From the NCBI GenBank assembly GCA_023440825.1, contig JAEXRL010000009.1, positions 347,984 through 411,983 of the forward strand: DNA of 64,000 nt, given 5' to 3'. This DNA comes from Pseudomonadota bacterium. GTDB taxonomy: Bacteria; Pseudomonadota; Gammaproteobacteria; Burkholderiales; Burkholderiaceae_B. Below the pieces are notes generated by a model. That model made no database searches. It saw only the letters and a program-made list of their open reading frames with translations, and was not told where the DNA came from. Position numbers and translations under genes: made by a program. This document shows positions 52,719 to 61,896 of this stretch, one piece after another; position 1 is the first letter of the stretch, and each line of letters opens with the position of its first letter.

Positions 52719-53537
52719 TTATGACAGCGTGCGGGATGGCGGCACGACTTGGCATAGCTCAGCGTGCTGCTGGCGTATCAGACATAGGCCGTCGGCATTG
52801 ATGCAGAGGTAGCCACCGCGTTGATCGTGTTCGTAATCCCAGTCGGGTAATACCCAGCGATAGACGATCGGGCTGGTCTGGATGCTATGGCGTGCGGGTC
52901 GGTGGGTGTGACCATGAACGACGGCAATCGCCTGGCTATCTTGCAAGCGCTGTTGCACAGCCTTGGTATTAACATCCATGATGTAGCTTGCTTTCGTTCG
53001 ATTGCCACCTTGGCTTTTACGTCGAAAGTAATCGGCAATTGCTTGGCGCCAGCGCAAGGGTAGAGTCAGGTAACTGGCCTGTAGCCAGGGCCATCGCACA
53101 ATATGCCGAAAGCGCTGGTAAGCGTGGTCGTCGGTGCACAGCTCATCGCCGTGCGACAGGGCAATAACACCCGCATCGGTATGCAGGCTCACCACATCAG
53201 CCAGCAAAATGGCATTCAGATGTTTAGCTGCGCTCTCGCCCAGTAAAAAATCCCTATTGCCGCGCATGATGTATAGGCGTCGATGCTGCCCATAGGCTTG
53301 CAGGGCCTGACATACCTCTTGTAGCCAAGGGGGGGGCAGGCGCATGTGGTCATCGCCTATCCAGACGTTGAAAATATCGCCGCACAAGAACAAAGCGTCC
53401 GCTTTGACGGACGCTTCTTGAATAAAGCCTAGAAAAGCCTGGAGTGTGGCCGGAGCGTCCGGCCCTAAGTGCATGTCAGCAGCAATCCAGACTGTTCCGG
53501 GCTGATGCAGCTTAGTCAAGCACTGTGGCTGTTTCAA
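52719..53537 (-). CDS. lpxH: UDP-2,3-diacylglucosamine diphosphatase
   Basis: A calcineurin-like phosphoesterase of about 272 residues for lipid A synthesis at the inner membrane. Metal-binding motifs appear in order: AADMHLG (Asp21, His23), CGDIFNVWIGDD, RGNRDFLLG, LSHGDELCTDD and VHGHTHRP. No ATG fits; the likely start is TTG at 53535-53537, inside the 3' end of the cyclophilin gene, with GGA about nine bases upstream. Last gene of the TPR - cyclophilin - lpxH operon. Confidence 0.93.
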   Translation of the reverse strand: MKQPQCLTKLHQPGTVWIAADMHLGPDAPATLQAFLGFIQEASVKADALFLCGDIFNVWIGDDHMRLPPPWLQEVCQALQAYGQHRRLYIMRGNRDFLLGESAAKHLNAILLADVVSLHTDAGVIALSHGDELCTDDHAYQRFRHIVRWPWLQASYLTLPLRWRQAIADYFRRKSQGGNRTKASYIMDVNTKAVQQRLQDSQAIAVVHGHTHRPARHSIQTSPIVYRWVLPDWDYEHDQRGGYLCINADGLCLIRQQHAELCQVVPPSRTLS

Positions 53538-54153
53538 TGATGATGTCCGCTACAGGTACGTCTTGGTGGAAACCTTTATTGCCTGTCTGGCTTGTTTTCA
53601 TGGCGTCTACAACCTCTGTGCCTTCAACTACTTTACCAAATACGGCATAACCCCAGCCGTTAGGAGTAGGGGCGGTGAAGTTCAGGAAGTCATTGTCGGC
53701 GACGTTAATGAAAAATTGTGCGGTAGCAGAGTGCGGGTCGGTGGTGCGAGCCATCGCCAAGGTGTATTTGTCATTTTTCAAGCCGTTATCCGCTTCATTT
53801 TTAACAGGAGCTTCGGTGGGCTTTTGTTTCATGCCAGCTTCAAAGCCGCCGCCTTGAATCATGAAGTTGTTGATGACACGGTGAAAAATTGTGCCGTTGT
53901 AAAAGCCGCTGTTCACGTAGTTCAGGAAGTTAGCGACTGTTTCGGGGGCTTTTTCTGCATTCAGTTCAATCAGAATATCGCCTTGATTGGTTTGCAGTTT
54001 GACGCGAGGTGTTGTGCTCATGGTAGTGCCTTGTGGGGAAGTTAATGAATCGGCCGCCGCGGGGCTACTGACAATACAGCCCACTGAAAGGCAAGCAGCC
54101 AAACTGAAAGTGCGCATCAGGGGCGCGTAAGTCTTGTGGAGGTAGTCCACCAT
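53512..54153 (-). CDS. Peptidyl-prolyl cis-trans isomerase, cyclophilin type
   Basis: A 213-residue cyclophilin. The catalytic domain begins at about residue 50 (VKLQTNQGDILIELN) and shows FHRVINNFMIQGG, the active-site arginine region, and AQFFINVADNDFLNF. From the ATG at 54151-54153 (AGGA eight bases upstream) the N-terminus is a signal peptide ending PAAADS, giving a periplasmic PpiA-like enzyme. A second ATG at 54019-54021 has AAGG seven bases upstream and would give a cytosolic form. Between a TPR gene and lpxH in one operon. Confidence 0.93.
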   Translation of the reverse strand: MVDYLHKTYAPLMRTFSLAACLSVGCIVSSPAAADSLTSPQGTTMSTTPRVKLQTNQGDILIELNAEKAPETVANFLNYVNSGFYNGTIFHRVINNFMIQGGGFEAGMKQKPTEAPVKNEADNGLKNDKYTLAMARTTDPHSATAQFFINVADNDFLNFTAPTPNGWGYAVFGKVVEGTEVVDAMKTSQTGNKGFHQDVPVADIIIETATVLD

Positions 54154-54180
54154 ACTGTGTATCCTGAAAGTCAGAAAAGC

Positions 54181-54933
54181 TTATTGTTGCAGAATTTTCA
54201 ATGTTTGTTGGGCTCGGGTTCGGGCGCGGCTCGAGCCCGATTGCGATGCTAAATCAAAGGAGCGCTGAGCTAACATTAATTGAGTTTCGCCCATATTGGT
54301 ACGTGCCAGCGTGTAGGCTGGGTCGGCCATGAGGGCCATTTTAAGCGCATCCAGCGCCATGTCTAGCTTATCTTGGAGTATGTATTCAGCCGCCAGATTA
54401 TTCCACGGCTCGGGCAGCTCGGGATAATAGCTGGTGAGCTCTTGGTAAATCTTGATGGCTTCATTGTGCCGCTGTAAGCCGGACAGGGCACGTGCGCGTA
54501 AAAACTGCATTTGCACATCGCTACCAGGCTCGTTTTGTTGTGTGCGTTCCTGTAGGCGGTTGTTGATGGCTTGCAAGGCTTGCTCATTGCGGTCCTGGGC
54601 GATCAGTTGGGCGATACGCTCGGCCACCTGCGTGCCGCTTAGCGGCAAAGAGGTATCCACGCTGGGTGCGAGCAACTCTAAAGCCTGTGCCAGAGCTTTC
54701 CAGCCACGCTCTTCAGGTGGCGTCGTGCTCAGCAAGGGGTCGTTGACCGTATACGAGCCGTTGGGCGACGCCGGTGCGGCAACAGTGTTATCTTGTGCGT
54801 ACACGGCCGAGGCCAAGGTAGTCAGGCTTAGCATGACAGAGATGACGGTGTGCTTGCGCGTACGCAGCAAGTGACAGTAATTTTTGTACACGGTTAAGCT
54901 AAAGTCCGGTAAGGTCAGGATGGGGCAAGCCAT
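54181..54933 (-). CDS. Tetratricopeptide-repeat protein, exported
   Basis: A 250-residue protein with a hydrophobic leader (about residues 28-46, ending AVYAQ) and TPR-type helical repeats over residues 120-235 (LPEPWNNLAAEYILQDKLDMALDALK and the next unit). It is probably periplasmic or anchored and may serve as a binding scaffold. The start is uncertain: the ATG at 54931-54933 leaves a 27-residue stretch before the hydrophobic core, and later starts are possible. First gene of an operon with a cyclophilin and lpxH, divergent from cysS. Confidence 0.82.
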   Translation of the reverse strand: MACPILTLPDFSLTVYKNYCHLLRTRKHTVISVMLSLTTLASAVYAQDNTVAAPASPNGSYTVNDPLLSTTPPEERGWKALAQALELLAPSVDTSLPLSGTQVAERIAQLIAQDRNEQALQAINNRLQERTQQNEPGSDVQMQFLRARALSGLQRHNEAIKIYQELTSYYPELPEPWNNLAAEYILQDKLDMALDALKMALMADPAYTLARTNMGETQLMLAQRSFDLASQSGSSRARTRAQQTLKILQQ

Positions 54934-54947
54934 TTAATCTATTGCTG

Positions 54948-54976
54948 TTCATTTAAGCGAGGCGGCTTGCTATACT
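54948..54976 (+). promoter_or_regulatory. Possible promoter of the cysS operon
   Basis: TTCATT and TATACT are separated by 17 bases in the region divergent from the TPR gene, about 140 bases upstream of cysS. The -35 box is poor. Confidence 0.35.
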
Positions 54977-55117
54977 AATCGACCATTATTCTAACCTGCG
55001 TATTGCCAGGAGCGAAAACAGCGGTACTGTCTTGTTCAGAGCTAGTCTGAGTGGCAAACTGCTGGTAAATAGCATGTCGCGATCGCTTCCCATACCATTT
55101 TAAAACGATTACAGCTG

Positions 55118-56569
55118 ATGTTGCGTATTTATAATTCTTTATCTCGCACCAAAGAAGTCTTCAAGCCTGTTGAGCCCAATCGGGTACGCATGTATGTATG
55201 CGGTATGACGGTGTACGATTTCTGTCACTTGGGCCATGCACGCATGTTGGTGAGCTTTGATGTGGTTCAACGCTGGCTGCGGGTGCTGGGTTACGAAGTA
55301 AAGTACGTGCGTAACATTACCGACATCGATGACAAGATCATTCGCCGTGCGGTCGAGCGTAATCAGCGTATGCACGAAGTGACTCAGTTTTACATTGAGG
55401 CCATGCATGCCGACGAGCGTGCGCTGGGCGTGCAAAGCCCCGATTTCGAGCCCAGAGCGACGGAACACGTGCCGGCCATGCTGGGTATTATTGCCAAACT
55501 ACAGGAAAATGGCTTGGCCTATCAGTCGGAAGACGGCGATATGAATTACGCCGTGCGCGCTTTCCCTGGTTACGGCAAGTTATCCGGGCGTACTTTGGAT
55601 GAGTTGCGAGCAGGCGAGCGTGTGGCCCTAAATACTGCAAAACGTGATCCTCTGGATTTCGTGCTGTGGAAGTCGGCTAAGCCGCAAGAGCCGGCCGAGT
55701 CCAAGTGGGAGTCGGCATACGGGGTTGGGCGTCCTGGTTGGCATATTGAATGCTCGGCCATGAGCAAAGAGCTGTTGGGTCTGCCCCTGGATATTCATGG
55801 CGGCGGCCCCGACCTTAAGTTTCCGCACCACGAGAACGAAATTGCCCAGACCGAAGGGGCGTTTGGCGGTGAGATGGCGTCTGTCTGGATGCATTGTGGT
55901 TCGCTGATGGTGGACTCCGAGAAAATGTCCAAGTCTTTAGGCAATTTTCATCGTATCCGTGACACGCTGGCAGCGCAGACAGAACTAAGCGATGAGCAAA
56001 GCAGCTACACCCCCAATGTGCGTGAAGCTGAGATGGTGCGCTTTTTTATCGTCCGCAATCATTATCGCAGCATGCAGAACTACGCGCCGGATAACCTGCT
56101 TGATGCCCAGCATGCCTTAGATCGTCTTTACCGCACTCTGGCGGCCGTACCCGCCCAAACCGTAGAAATTGACTGGGACCACCCTCAGGCGCAGGCCTTT
56201 TCACAAGCCATGAATGATGACTTCAATACGGCGGGAGCAGTTGCTGTATTGTTCGAGCTGGCGGGTGAGGCAAACCGCACTAAATCCGCCCAGGTTAGCG
56301 GCTTGTTACGCGCCTTGGGAGGTGTCTTGGGCTTGCTGCAGCTTGATCCGCAAGAGTACTGGAAGACCTCCTCGCGCTACGCTCAGCATGCCGGCACAGC
56401 GTCTGAGCCGCTTGATGATGCGCGCATTGAACAACTGCTTGCCGAGCGCACTCAAGCCAAGCAGGAACGTAATTTTGCGCGGGCCGATGCCCTGCGTGAC
56501 GAGCTTAAGGCTCAGGGCATAGAACTAGAAGACCGACCCGGAGGTGCCACAGAATGGCGCAGGGCATAG
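55118..56569 (+). CDS. cysS: Cysteinyl-tRNA synthetase
   Basis: A 483-residue class I synthetase that charges tRNA-Cys. The zinc/cysteine site begins at Cys28 in VCGMTVYD, the HIGH-type signature is HLGHAR at 37-42, and the KMSKS loop reads SEKMSKSLGN. The length matches monomeric bacterial CysRS. It starts a same-strand run with the DNA glycosylase gene, which overlaps its end by 16 bases, then accA, tilS and lysC. Confidence 0.98.
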   Translation: MLRIYNSLSRTKEVFKPVEPNRVRMYVCGMTVYDFCHLGHARMLVSFDVVQRWLRVLGYEVKYVRNITDIDDKIIRRAVERNQRMHEVTQFYIEAMHADERALGVQSPDFEPRATEHVPAMLGIIAKLQENGLAYQSEDGDMNYAVRAFPGYGKLSGRTLDELRAGERVALNTAKRDPLDFVLWKSAKPQEPAESKWESAYGVGRPGWHIECSAMSKELLGLPLDIHGGGPDLKFPHHENEIAQTEGAFGGEMASVWMHCGSLMVDSEKMSKSLGNFHRIRDTLAAQTELSDEQSSYTPNVREAEMVRFFIVRNHYRSMQNYAPDNLLDAQHALDRLYRTLAAVPAQTVEIDWDHPQAQAFSQAMNDDFNTAGAVAVLFELAGEANRTKSAQVSGLLRALGGVLGLLQLDPQEYWKTSSRYAQHAGTASEPLDDARIEQLLAERTQAKQERNFARADALRDELKAQGIELEDRPGGATEWRRA

Positions 56570-57219
56570 CGGCTGCCTTACAGCCTGGTGGGCAGCAGGC
56601 CAGGCCAGAATACTGGGATGAAGCAATACGGCATCTGATGAAGCGCGATCGTATTTTGCGCAAACTCATCCCAGAGTTCGGGCAAGAAGCCCTGCAGCAC
56701 ACGGCATCGCCTTTTATTACCCTTGCTCGCTCTATAGTGGGGCAGCAGGTGGCTTTGCGTACTGCGGATGCTTTGTGGTTGCGCCTTACTGAGCTTTGCG
56801 CGAACGAACTCAATCCGCACACAGTCCTGGCCCAAGACGAGACAGCGCTGCGTGCGATTGGTTTACCCAAGCGTAAGGTGGAATACATACGTGATTTGGC
56901 GCAGCATTTTAAAGAGCGTAAAATTAAACCTGAAGCATGGGCCAGCCTCAGTGACGAGGCCGTGGTCGCCGAGCTGTGTGCCATCCGTGGAGTGGGTCGC
57001 TGGACGGCCGAGATGTTCCTAATTTTTAATTTGCACCGTCCCAATGTATTACCTTTGGACGATGCAGGCTTATTGAGAGCAATTTCCCAACATTATTTCA
57101 GTGGCGAGCCAGTATCCCGGTTTGAGGCGCGCGAGGTCGCGCAAGCCTGGGCTCCATGGTGCACTGTGGCAACTTGGCATTTATGGCGCAGTCTGGACAC
57201 AGTTGCGGTACGATACTGA
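56554..57219 (+). CDS. DNA-3-methyladenine glycosylase, AlkA-like (HhH-GPD)
   Basis: A 221-residue base-excision enzyme that removes alkylated purines. The core shows SIVGQQVALRTADALW, the helix-hairpin-helix CAIRGVGRWTAEMF, and the catalytic aspartate in LPLDDAGLL. It lacks the N-terminal domain of E. coli AlkA, as is usual for short betaproteobacterial forms. The start lies inside the end of cysS in another frame. Confidence 0.94.
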   Translation: MAQGIAAALQPGGQQARPEYWDEAIRHLMKRDRILRKLIPEFGQEALQHTASPFITLARSIVGQQVALRTADALWLRLTELCANELNPHTVLAQDETALRAIGLPKRKVEYIRDLAQHFKERKIKPEAWASLSDEAVVAELCAIRGVGRWTAEMFLIFNLHRPNVLPLDDAGLLRAISQHYFSGEPVSRFEAREVAQAWAPWCTVATWHLWRSLDTVAVRY

Positions 57220-57247
57220 GTTAGTCTATTAACTTGAAGACTTAATA

Positions 57248-58213
57248 ATGCGAAATACATTCCTGGAGTTCGAGCAGCCCTTGGCTGAGCTTGAAAGCAA
57301 AATTGAAGAGCTACGCTATGTGCAGTCCGATTCCGCTGTCGATATTTCTGATGAGCTAAGCCGTCTGCAGCAAAAAAGTCAGACCTTGGCCAAGAATATC
57401 TACGCTAAGCTGACTCCCTGGCAGACAGCCTTGGTAGCGCGTCATCCACAGCGTCCTTATACGCTAGATTACGTGCGCGAGATCTTTTCCGATTTTCACG
57501 AGTTGCATGGTGATCGCATGTACGCGGATGACTTGGCCATTGTGGGTGGTCTAGCCCGTTTCAATGGCATGCCTTGTATGGTGATTGGTCATCAAAAAGG
57601 CCGAGACACCAAAGAGCGCGCACGCCGTAACTTTGGCATGCCTAGACCCGAAGGCTATCGCAAAGCCTTGCGTCTGATGCGCCTAGCGGAAAAATTCGGC
57701 ATACCGGTGTTTACGTTTGTGGACACCCCGGGAGCATACCCCGGCGTGGGCGCCGAAGAAAGAGGGCAGTCTGAGGCGATAGGTCATAACTTATATGCCA
57801 TGGCTAAGCTGCGTGTTCCCATTATCGTCACCATTATTGGTGAGGGGGGCTCGGGTGGAGCCTTGGCGATTGCAGTGGGCGATGTGGTCTCCATGCTGCA
57901 GTACTCTACGTATGCCGTCATTTCTCCTGAAGGGTGCGCTTCCATTTTGTGGCGTAGCGCTGAAAAAGCCTCGACCGCAGCCGAGGCCTTGGCGATTACT
58001 GCACCGCGCTTAAAGGAATTTGGTCTGGTTGATAGAATTATCAATGAGCCCGTAGGCGGTGCCCATCGAGATCCTGCCTTGATGGCCAGACAACTGAGCC
58101 GCGCTTTGGCCGATGCCTTGCGTCAGGTAAATGGGCTGAGCACCGAGCAATTGTTGCAGCAGCGCATGGATCGTCTCATGAGCTATGGACGCGTTCAGGA
58201 AGCTCGCGCCTGA
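57248..58213 (+). CDS. accA: Acetyl-CoA carboxylase carboxyltransferase subunit alpha
   Basis: A 321-residue subunit that with AccD transfers CO2 from carboxybiotin to acetyl-CoA, starting fatty acid synthesis. Recognisable parts are FLEFEQPLAELESKIEELR at the start, KGRDTKERARRNFGMPRPEG, the CoA/biotin site FVDTPGAYPGVGAEERGQSE and EGGSGGALAIA. Length is standard. It uses biotin made by BioB, whose gene lies at the other end of the window. Confidence 0.98.
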   Translation: MRNTFLEFEQPLAELESKIEELRYVQSDSAVDISDELSRLQQKSQTLAKNIYAKLTPWQTALVARHPQRPYTLDYVREIFSDFHELHGDRMYADDLAIVGGLARFNGMPCMVIGHQKGRDTKERARRNFGMPRPEGYRKALRLMRLAEKFGIPVFTFVDTPGAYPGVGAEERGQSEAIGHNLYAMAKLRVPIIVTIIGEGGSGGALAIAVGDVVSMLQYSTYAVISPEGCASILWRSAEKASTAAEALAITAPRLKEFGLVDRIINEPVGGAHRDPALMARQLSRALADALRQVNGLSTEQLLQQRMDRLMSYGRVQEARA

Positions 58214-58217
58214 GAAC

Positions 58218-59270
58218 ATGACTCAGCAGGTCTCTCGTTCAGGCTGGCAAGCAGATCCGGTATTGCTCCGGGCGCTGACCCAGTCTATGCAGCCTTGGCT
58301 GGCTGAGCATCCACATTCTGCATTGGCGCTAGGCTTAAGCGGTGGCGCCGATTCGGCTATGCTGGCGGTACACGCCCATGTGTGGGCACAGCAGCACGGC
58401 ATAGCGCTGCATTATTTTCATATCCATCATGGCTTGCAAGCGGCGGCCGATGGCTGGCAGCAGCAGGTCCATGCCTTGGCCCAGTTATTAAAGCGCCCCT
58501 GTCATAGCTTGCGAGTGCAGGTCGATCACACACGTTTTCGAGCGGATGGTATGGAGGCGGCGGCGCGTCAGGCACGCTACGCGGGTTTGATCAGTCTGGC
58601 ACAGCATTGTGATCTGGATACGATTGCTCTGGCTCATCATCAAGATGATCAGGCCGAGACGGTATTGATGCGTCTGCTCCGTGGTGCCGGCCCGGAAGGA
58701 CTGGGTGCGATGCAAAATAGTGTGCAGCGCCAAGGGGTGAGCTTTCTTAGGCCCTGGCTGGGCGTGGCCAGAAAGCAAATTCTTCAGGCCGCTCAAGACT
58801 TTGCCCAGCATACGGGCTGGCATGCCGTACAGGACCCCACCAACATCAATCCTGACTACACCCGCGGTGCGGTGCGAGATCGTCTCACGCCGGTGCTTGA
58901 TGAGCGCTGGCCTGGCTGGCAGCGTGTATTGGCGCGCCAGGCACGCTTGAGTCAGGAGCATGCCCGTATTTTGTCTGAGGTGGCAGCGCAGGATCTGGCA
59001 AGCCTAGATCTGGATAAGCAAGGCAGTTTTAGTTTGGCGGCCTGGCGTTTACTGAGCCCTGAGCGGCAAGCCTTGGTGCTGCGCTATTGGCTGCAGGCCC
59101 TTGGACAGGCTATGCCTACCGAGGCGCGACTGAATGATTTGATGCGTCAATTGCGTGGTTTACACGCTTTGGGGCACGATCGACATCTACGCGTCAAGCA
59201 CGCGCAAGTATGGATTATGTGTCGTCGTGGCCGGGTGTTTATACAGGCTTTGGAAGCGACCGAAGGCTAA
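58218..59270 (+). CDS. tilS: tRNA(Ile)-lysidine synthase
   Basis: A 350-residue ATP-dependent enzyme that converts C34 of tRNA-Ile(CAU) to lysidine. The PP-loop SGGADSAM is at residues 41-48, followed by HIHHGLQ, MEAAARQARY, LAHHQDDQAET and LLRGAGPEGLGAM. The ATG at 58218 lies just after the accA stop; an in-frame ATG at 58185 inside accA is an alternative. The C-terminal domain appears shortened relative to E. coli TilS (432 residues). Confidence 0.95.
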   Translation: MTQQVSRSGWQADPVLLRALTQSMQPWLAEHPHSALALGLSGGADSAMLAVHAHVWAQQHGIALHYFHIHHGLQAAADGWQQQVHALAQLLKRPCHSLRVQVDHTRFRADGMEAAARQARYAGLISLAQHCDLDTIALAHHQDDQAETVLMRLLRGAGPEGLGAMQNSVQRQGVSFLRPWLGVARKQILQAAQDFAQHTGWHAVQDPTNINPDYTRGAVRDRLTPVLDERWPGWQRVLARQARLSQEHARILSEVAAQDLASLDLDKQGSFSLAAWRLLSPERQALVLRYWLQALGQAMPTEARLNDLMRQLRGLHALGHDRHLRVKHAQVWIMCRRGRVFIQALEATEG

Positions 59271-59432
59271 GATTCGAATACTGTGCATAAGCAGTTGGGT
59301 GTTGCGAAAAATACCTAGAGTCTTGTCATTTAAACAAGTTTGTATCAAGGCTCTGCTTGAATGACGGAAAACCGTTAGAATAGAGTGTTTTTCGTCTTTT
59401 TTCAGACACAGCCATTTGAAGCAGAGATAAAG

Positions 59433-60686
59433 ATGTCCCTTATTGTTCAAAAGTATGGCGGCACGTCTATGGGGTCGGTCGAGCGCATTCAGAATGTGGC
59501 TCGCCGCGTGGCGAAATGGCATGCAGCTGGCCACCAGGTCATCGTTGTGCCGTCAGCCATGTCCGGCGAGACCAATCGTTTGCTCGGTCTGGCCAAAGAG
59601 CTTAGTCCGCAACCAGATCCACGCGAGCAAGATATGCTTGCAGCCACTGGCGAGCAAGCCAGTAGTGCTTTGTTAGCCATGGCCTTAATGGCACAAGGCG
59701 TGCCAGCACGCAGCTATGCCGGTTGGCAAGTGCCTGTGCGCACCGACAGCTCCTACACGCGTGCCCGTATTCGCTCCATTGATGACGCGCGTATCCGTCA
59801 GGACCTTGATGCAGGTCGCGTCGTCATTGTCACCGGTTTTCAGGGTGTGGATGACGATGGCAATATTACGACCTTAGGGCGTGGCGGTTCCGATACGTCG
59901 GCGGTAGCGGTAGCGGCTGCTTTGCAGGCGTGTGAGTGCCTGATTTTTACCGATGTGGATGGCGTCTACACCACCGATCCGCGAGTGGTGCCTGCTGCCC
60001 GTCGCATGAAGGTCGTCTCTTTTGAAGAAATGCTGGAAATGGCCTCGCTGGGGTCCAAGGTCCTGCAAATTCGCTCAGTAGAGTTTGCCGGTAAATACCA
60101 GGTGCCCGTGCGTGTCCTTTCGTCGCTCACCGATCCATTGATTCCGCTCGAAGAAGAGATGACTTCGGGCACACTGATTACTTTCGAGGAAGACCAAAAA
60201 ATGGAAGCTGCCGTCGTTTCAGGCATAGCCTTTAGCCGCGATGAAGCTAAGTTTACATTGCGTGCAGTACCCGATACTCCCGGCGTCGCCTATTCAATTC
60301 TCGGTCCGATTGCTGCTGCCAATATCGATGTAGACATGATTTTGCAGAACGTATCCGTTCAGGGCATGACCGATTTCTCGTTTACCGTCAATCGCAACGA
60401 CGCCATACGCACGCACGAGTTGTTAAGTACTCAGGTTGGCCCGGCTGTTGGGGCAGGCGAAGTCATTTACGACGATACCGTGTGTAAAGTCTCTATTGTT
60501 GGTATCGGTATGCGTAGCCATGCGGGTGTTGCTAGCGCCATGTTCCGTACCTTGTCGCAAGAAGGTATTAATATCCAGATGATCAGCACCAGCGAGATTA
60601 AAACCTCCGTGATTATCGACGATAAGTACATGGAACTTGCCGTACGTGCCCTGCACAAAACATTTGAACTGGACCAGGAGAAATAA
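59433..60686 (+). CDS. lysC: Aspartate kinase
   Basis: A 417-residue enzyme that phosphorylates aspartate at the head of Lys/Thr/Met synthesis. It starts MSLIVQKYGGTSMGS (KYGGTSMGS at 7-15), has the catalytic FTDVDGVYTTDPR region, and ends in two ACT domains (about residues 265-417) that bind feedback inhibitors. ATG at 59433 follows GCAGAG; an in-frame upstream GTG/TTG extension is unlikely. accA - tilS - lysC - tRNA-Ser is a familiar order in betaproteobacteria. Confidence 0.97.
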   Translation: MSLIVQKYGGTSMGSVERIQNVARRVAKWHAAGHQVIVVPSAMSGETNRLLGLAKELSPQPDPREQDMLAATGEQASSALLAMALMAQGVPARSYAGWQVPVRTDSSYTRARIRSIDDARIRQDLDAGRVVIVTGFQGVDDDGNITTLGRGGSDTSAVAVAAALQACECLIFTDVDGVYTTDPRVVPAARRMKVVSFEEMLEMASLGSKVLQIRSVEFAGKYQVPVRVLSSLTDPLIPLEEEMTSGTLITFEEDQKMEAAVVSGIAFSRDEAKFTLRAVPDTPGVAYSILGPIAAANIDVDMILQNVSVQGMTDFSFTVNRNDAIRTHELLSTQVGPAVGAGEVIYDDTVCKVSIVGIGMRSHAGVASAMFRTLSQEGINIQMISTSEIKTSVIIDDKYMELAVRALHKTFELDQEK

Positions 60687-60797
60687 ATTTTCTCTGGTAA
60701 AAACGCGAAATAATCTCGCCGTATCAAGTAGTTTATTCAGTACGACTTTATTTCGCCTTATTTGTCCAAAAGACCTAGCTTTGTTTGAATGATTCAT

Positions 60798-60805
60798 GCT
60801 ATAGT
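60798..60805 (+). promoter_or_regulatory. Extended -10 promoter element of tRNA-Ser
   Basis: TG-C-TATAGT resembles an extended -10 box, 18 bases upstream of the tRNA 5' end. No good -35 is seen. Confidence 0.5.
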
Positions 60806-60823
60806 TACGTCTTGCCTTGAGTT

Positions 60824-60916
60824 GGAGACGTGGCCGAGAGGTTGAAGGTACTCCCCTGCTAAGGGAGCATACGGCTTATACCCGTATCGAGGGTTCGAAT
60901 CCCTCCGTCTCCGCCA
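60824..60916 (+). tRNA. tRNA-Ser (anticodon GCT)
   Basis: A 93-base tRNA with encoded CCA. The acceptor stem GGAGACG pairs with CGTCTCC, the anticodon arm is CTCCC-CTGCTAA-GGGAG with anticodon GCT, a long class II variable arm (TACGGCTTATACCCGTA) follows, and the T arm is GAGGGTTCGAATCCCTC. A terminator follows. Leucine codon use changes right after this gene. Confidence 0.98.
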
Positions 60917-60930
60917 GCTGGAATTAAATT

Positions 60931-60957
60931 AAGCCCTTGTTTTCAAGGGCTTTTTTT
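60931..60957 (+). terminator. Intrinsic terminator after tRNA-Ser
   Basis: AAGCCCTTG-TTTT-CAAGGGCTT is a nine-pair stem followed by a T run (60951-60957). Confidence 0.9.
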
Positions 60958-61335
60958 ATTGTCTGACGCTTGGCGTGGACAGTGATCGGGTGCGTTTTCA
61001 ATTCCATCCTGGTTCAGGCAAGCCCCTGATCTGGGCGTTGCCAGCGTCAAGCAGACAGGTCTTGGTCCTTTTCAGTGACAAGAACAAAAAAATAATTGTT
61101 ACTTTTTCATCTCAACCGGTTCAGGCGAAGTTAAACCTCTGACCGTTGTCGGCAGGCCTCTTTCAAACGGCATGTATTTTCAAAGCGCAAGGCTTTTCAA
61201 TACAAGATTGTTGAGGATTGAAAAGGCTGTGTCGTTTTTGGCACAGGCAAAGAAAAGCAGTCTCTCCCATGCTTACAATCGACGAATGTGTTTTACGTCG
61301 TTCAAGACGGGTAGTCTTGTTTTTTAGGGCGAGCG
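60958..61335. other. 378-base gap without a recognised gene
   Basis: No credible reading frame is seen. It contains a nine-base inverted repeat CTTTTCAAT/ATTGAAAAG (61193-61201 and 61217-61225) with a 15-base loop. I see no integrase or clear second copy of the tRNA 3' end. It may be a long 5' leader of the gene at 61336 or a junction between sequences of different origin. Confidence 0.5.
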
Positions 61336-61896
61336 ATGATTAAACGAGTCCTCTGTATCTGTAGCATGGCCTTGATGGGCCTGCCTTTCTTGGCATCGTC
61401 AACTGAGCTGGCATTGGATGACCAGGTCGTGACTCGTTATGTGCAAAGCCTGGGCGAGATCTTGCCGGTGCTGCAAACCGTAGAGCGTAGCGAGCCGGTA
61501 TGGGATGGTGGTCTGCCTGATGGTTTTCCTCCCATGCTGGAGGTGGACCAGGTCGAGCGTGGTTCGGAGATTTACCGTCACTTGAACAATCTGGCGCAAA
61601 AGCACGGCTTTGCCGGGCTGGAGCAATGGGACGCTGTAGGGCGCCATATTTGGCTGACCCGTCTCTATATTCAGGAGCGTGAAGATCTGGACTCGGTTTA
61701 CGAGCAACTGGATGCTCTGGAAGCCGCCTTGCGTGACAACGCTCGCCAATACTCCACGGCCGAGCTGGAGCAGTTGATGCGTACTTTTCAGACCAGCAAA
61801 AATCATATTCTGCGCTTGATTGCGACTCGCAACGATGTGCTCCCCGTGCAGGCTCATCTGGCGGAGCTGGACGCTGCGCTGGCTTCCTTGGAATAG
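61336..61896 (+). CDS. Hypothetical periplasmic protein
   Basis: A 186-residue protein I do not recognise. It has a signal peptide (MIKRVLCICSMALMGLPFLAS, cleavage near STEL). The mature chain is largely alpha-helical and acidic, with possible coiled-coil segments at about residues 115-145 (REDLDSVYEQLDALEAALRD) and no cysteine after the leader. Codon use is CTG-rich with no TTA or CTA leucine codons, unlike genes left of tRNA-Ser. Upstream is a 378-base leader, downstream a 171-base gap. Confidence 0.8.
   Translation: MIKRVLCICSMALMGLPFLASSTELALDDQVVTRYVQSLGEILPVLQTVERSEPVWDGGLPDGFPPMLEVDQVERGSEIYRHLNNLAQKHGFAGLEQWDAVGRHIWLTRLYIQEREDLDSVYEQLDALEAALRDNARQYSTAELEQLMRTFQTSKNHILRLIATRNDVLPVQAHLAELDAALASLE

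Noticed and set aside
60705..60756. GCGAAATAA / TTATTTCGC inverted pair after lysC
   Set aside because: The arms are 34 bases apart with no U tract; too weak to call a terminator.
60824..61335. Genomic-island attachment site at tRNA-Ser
   Set aside because: The composition change is suggestive, but I see no integrase and no repeated tRNA end in the window, so no attachment site is annotated.
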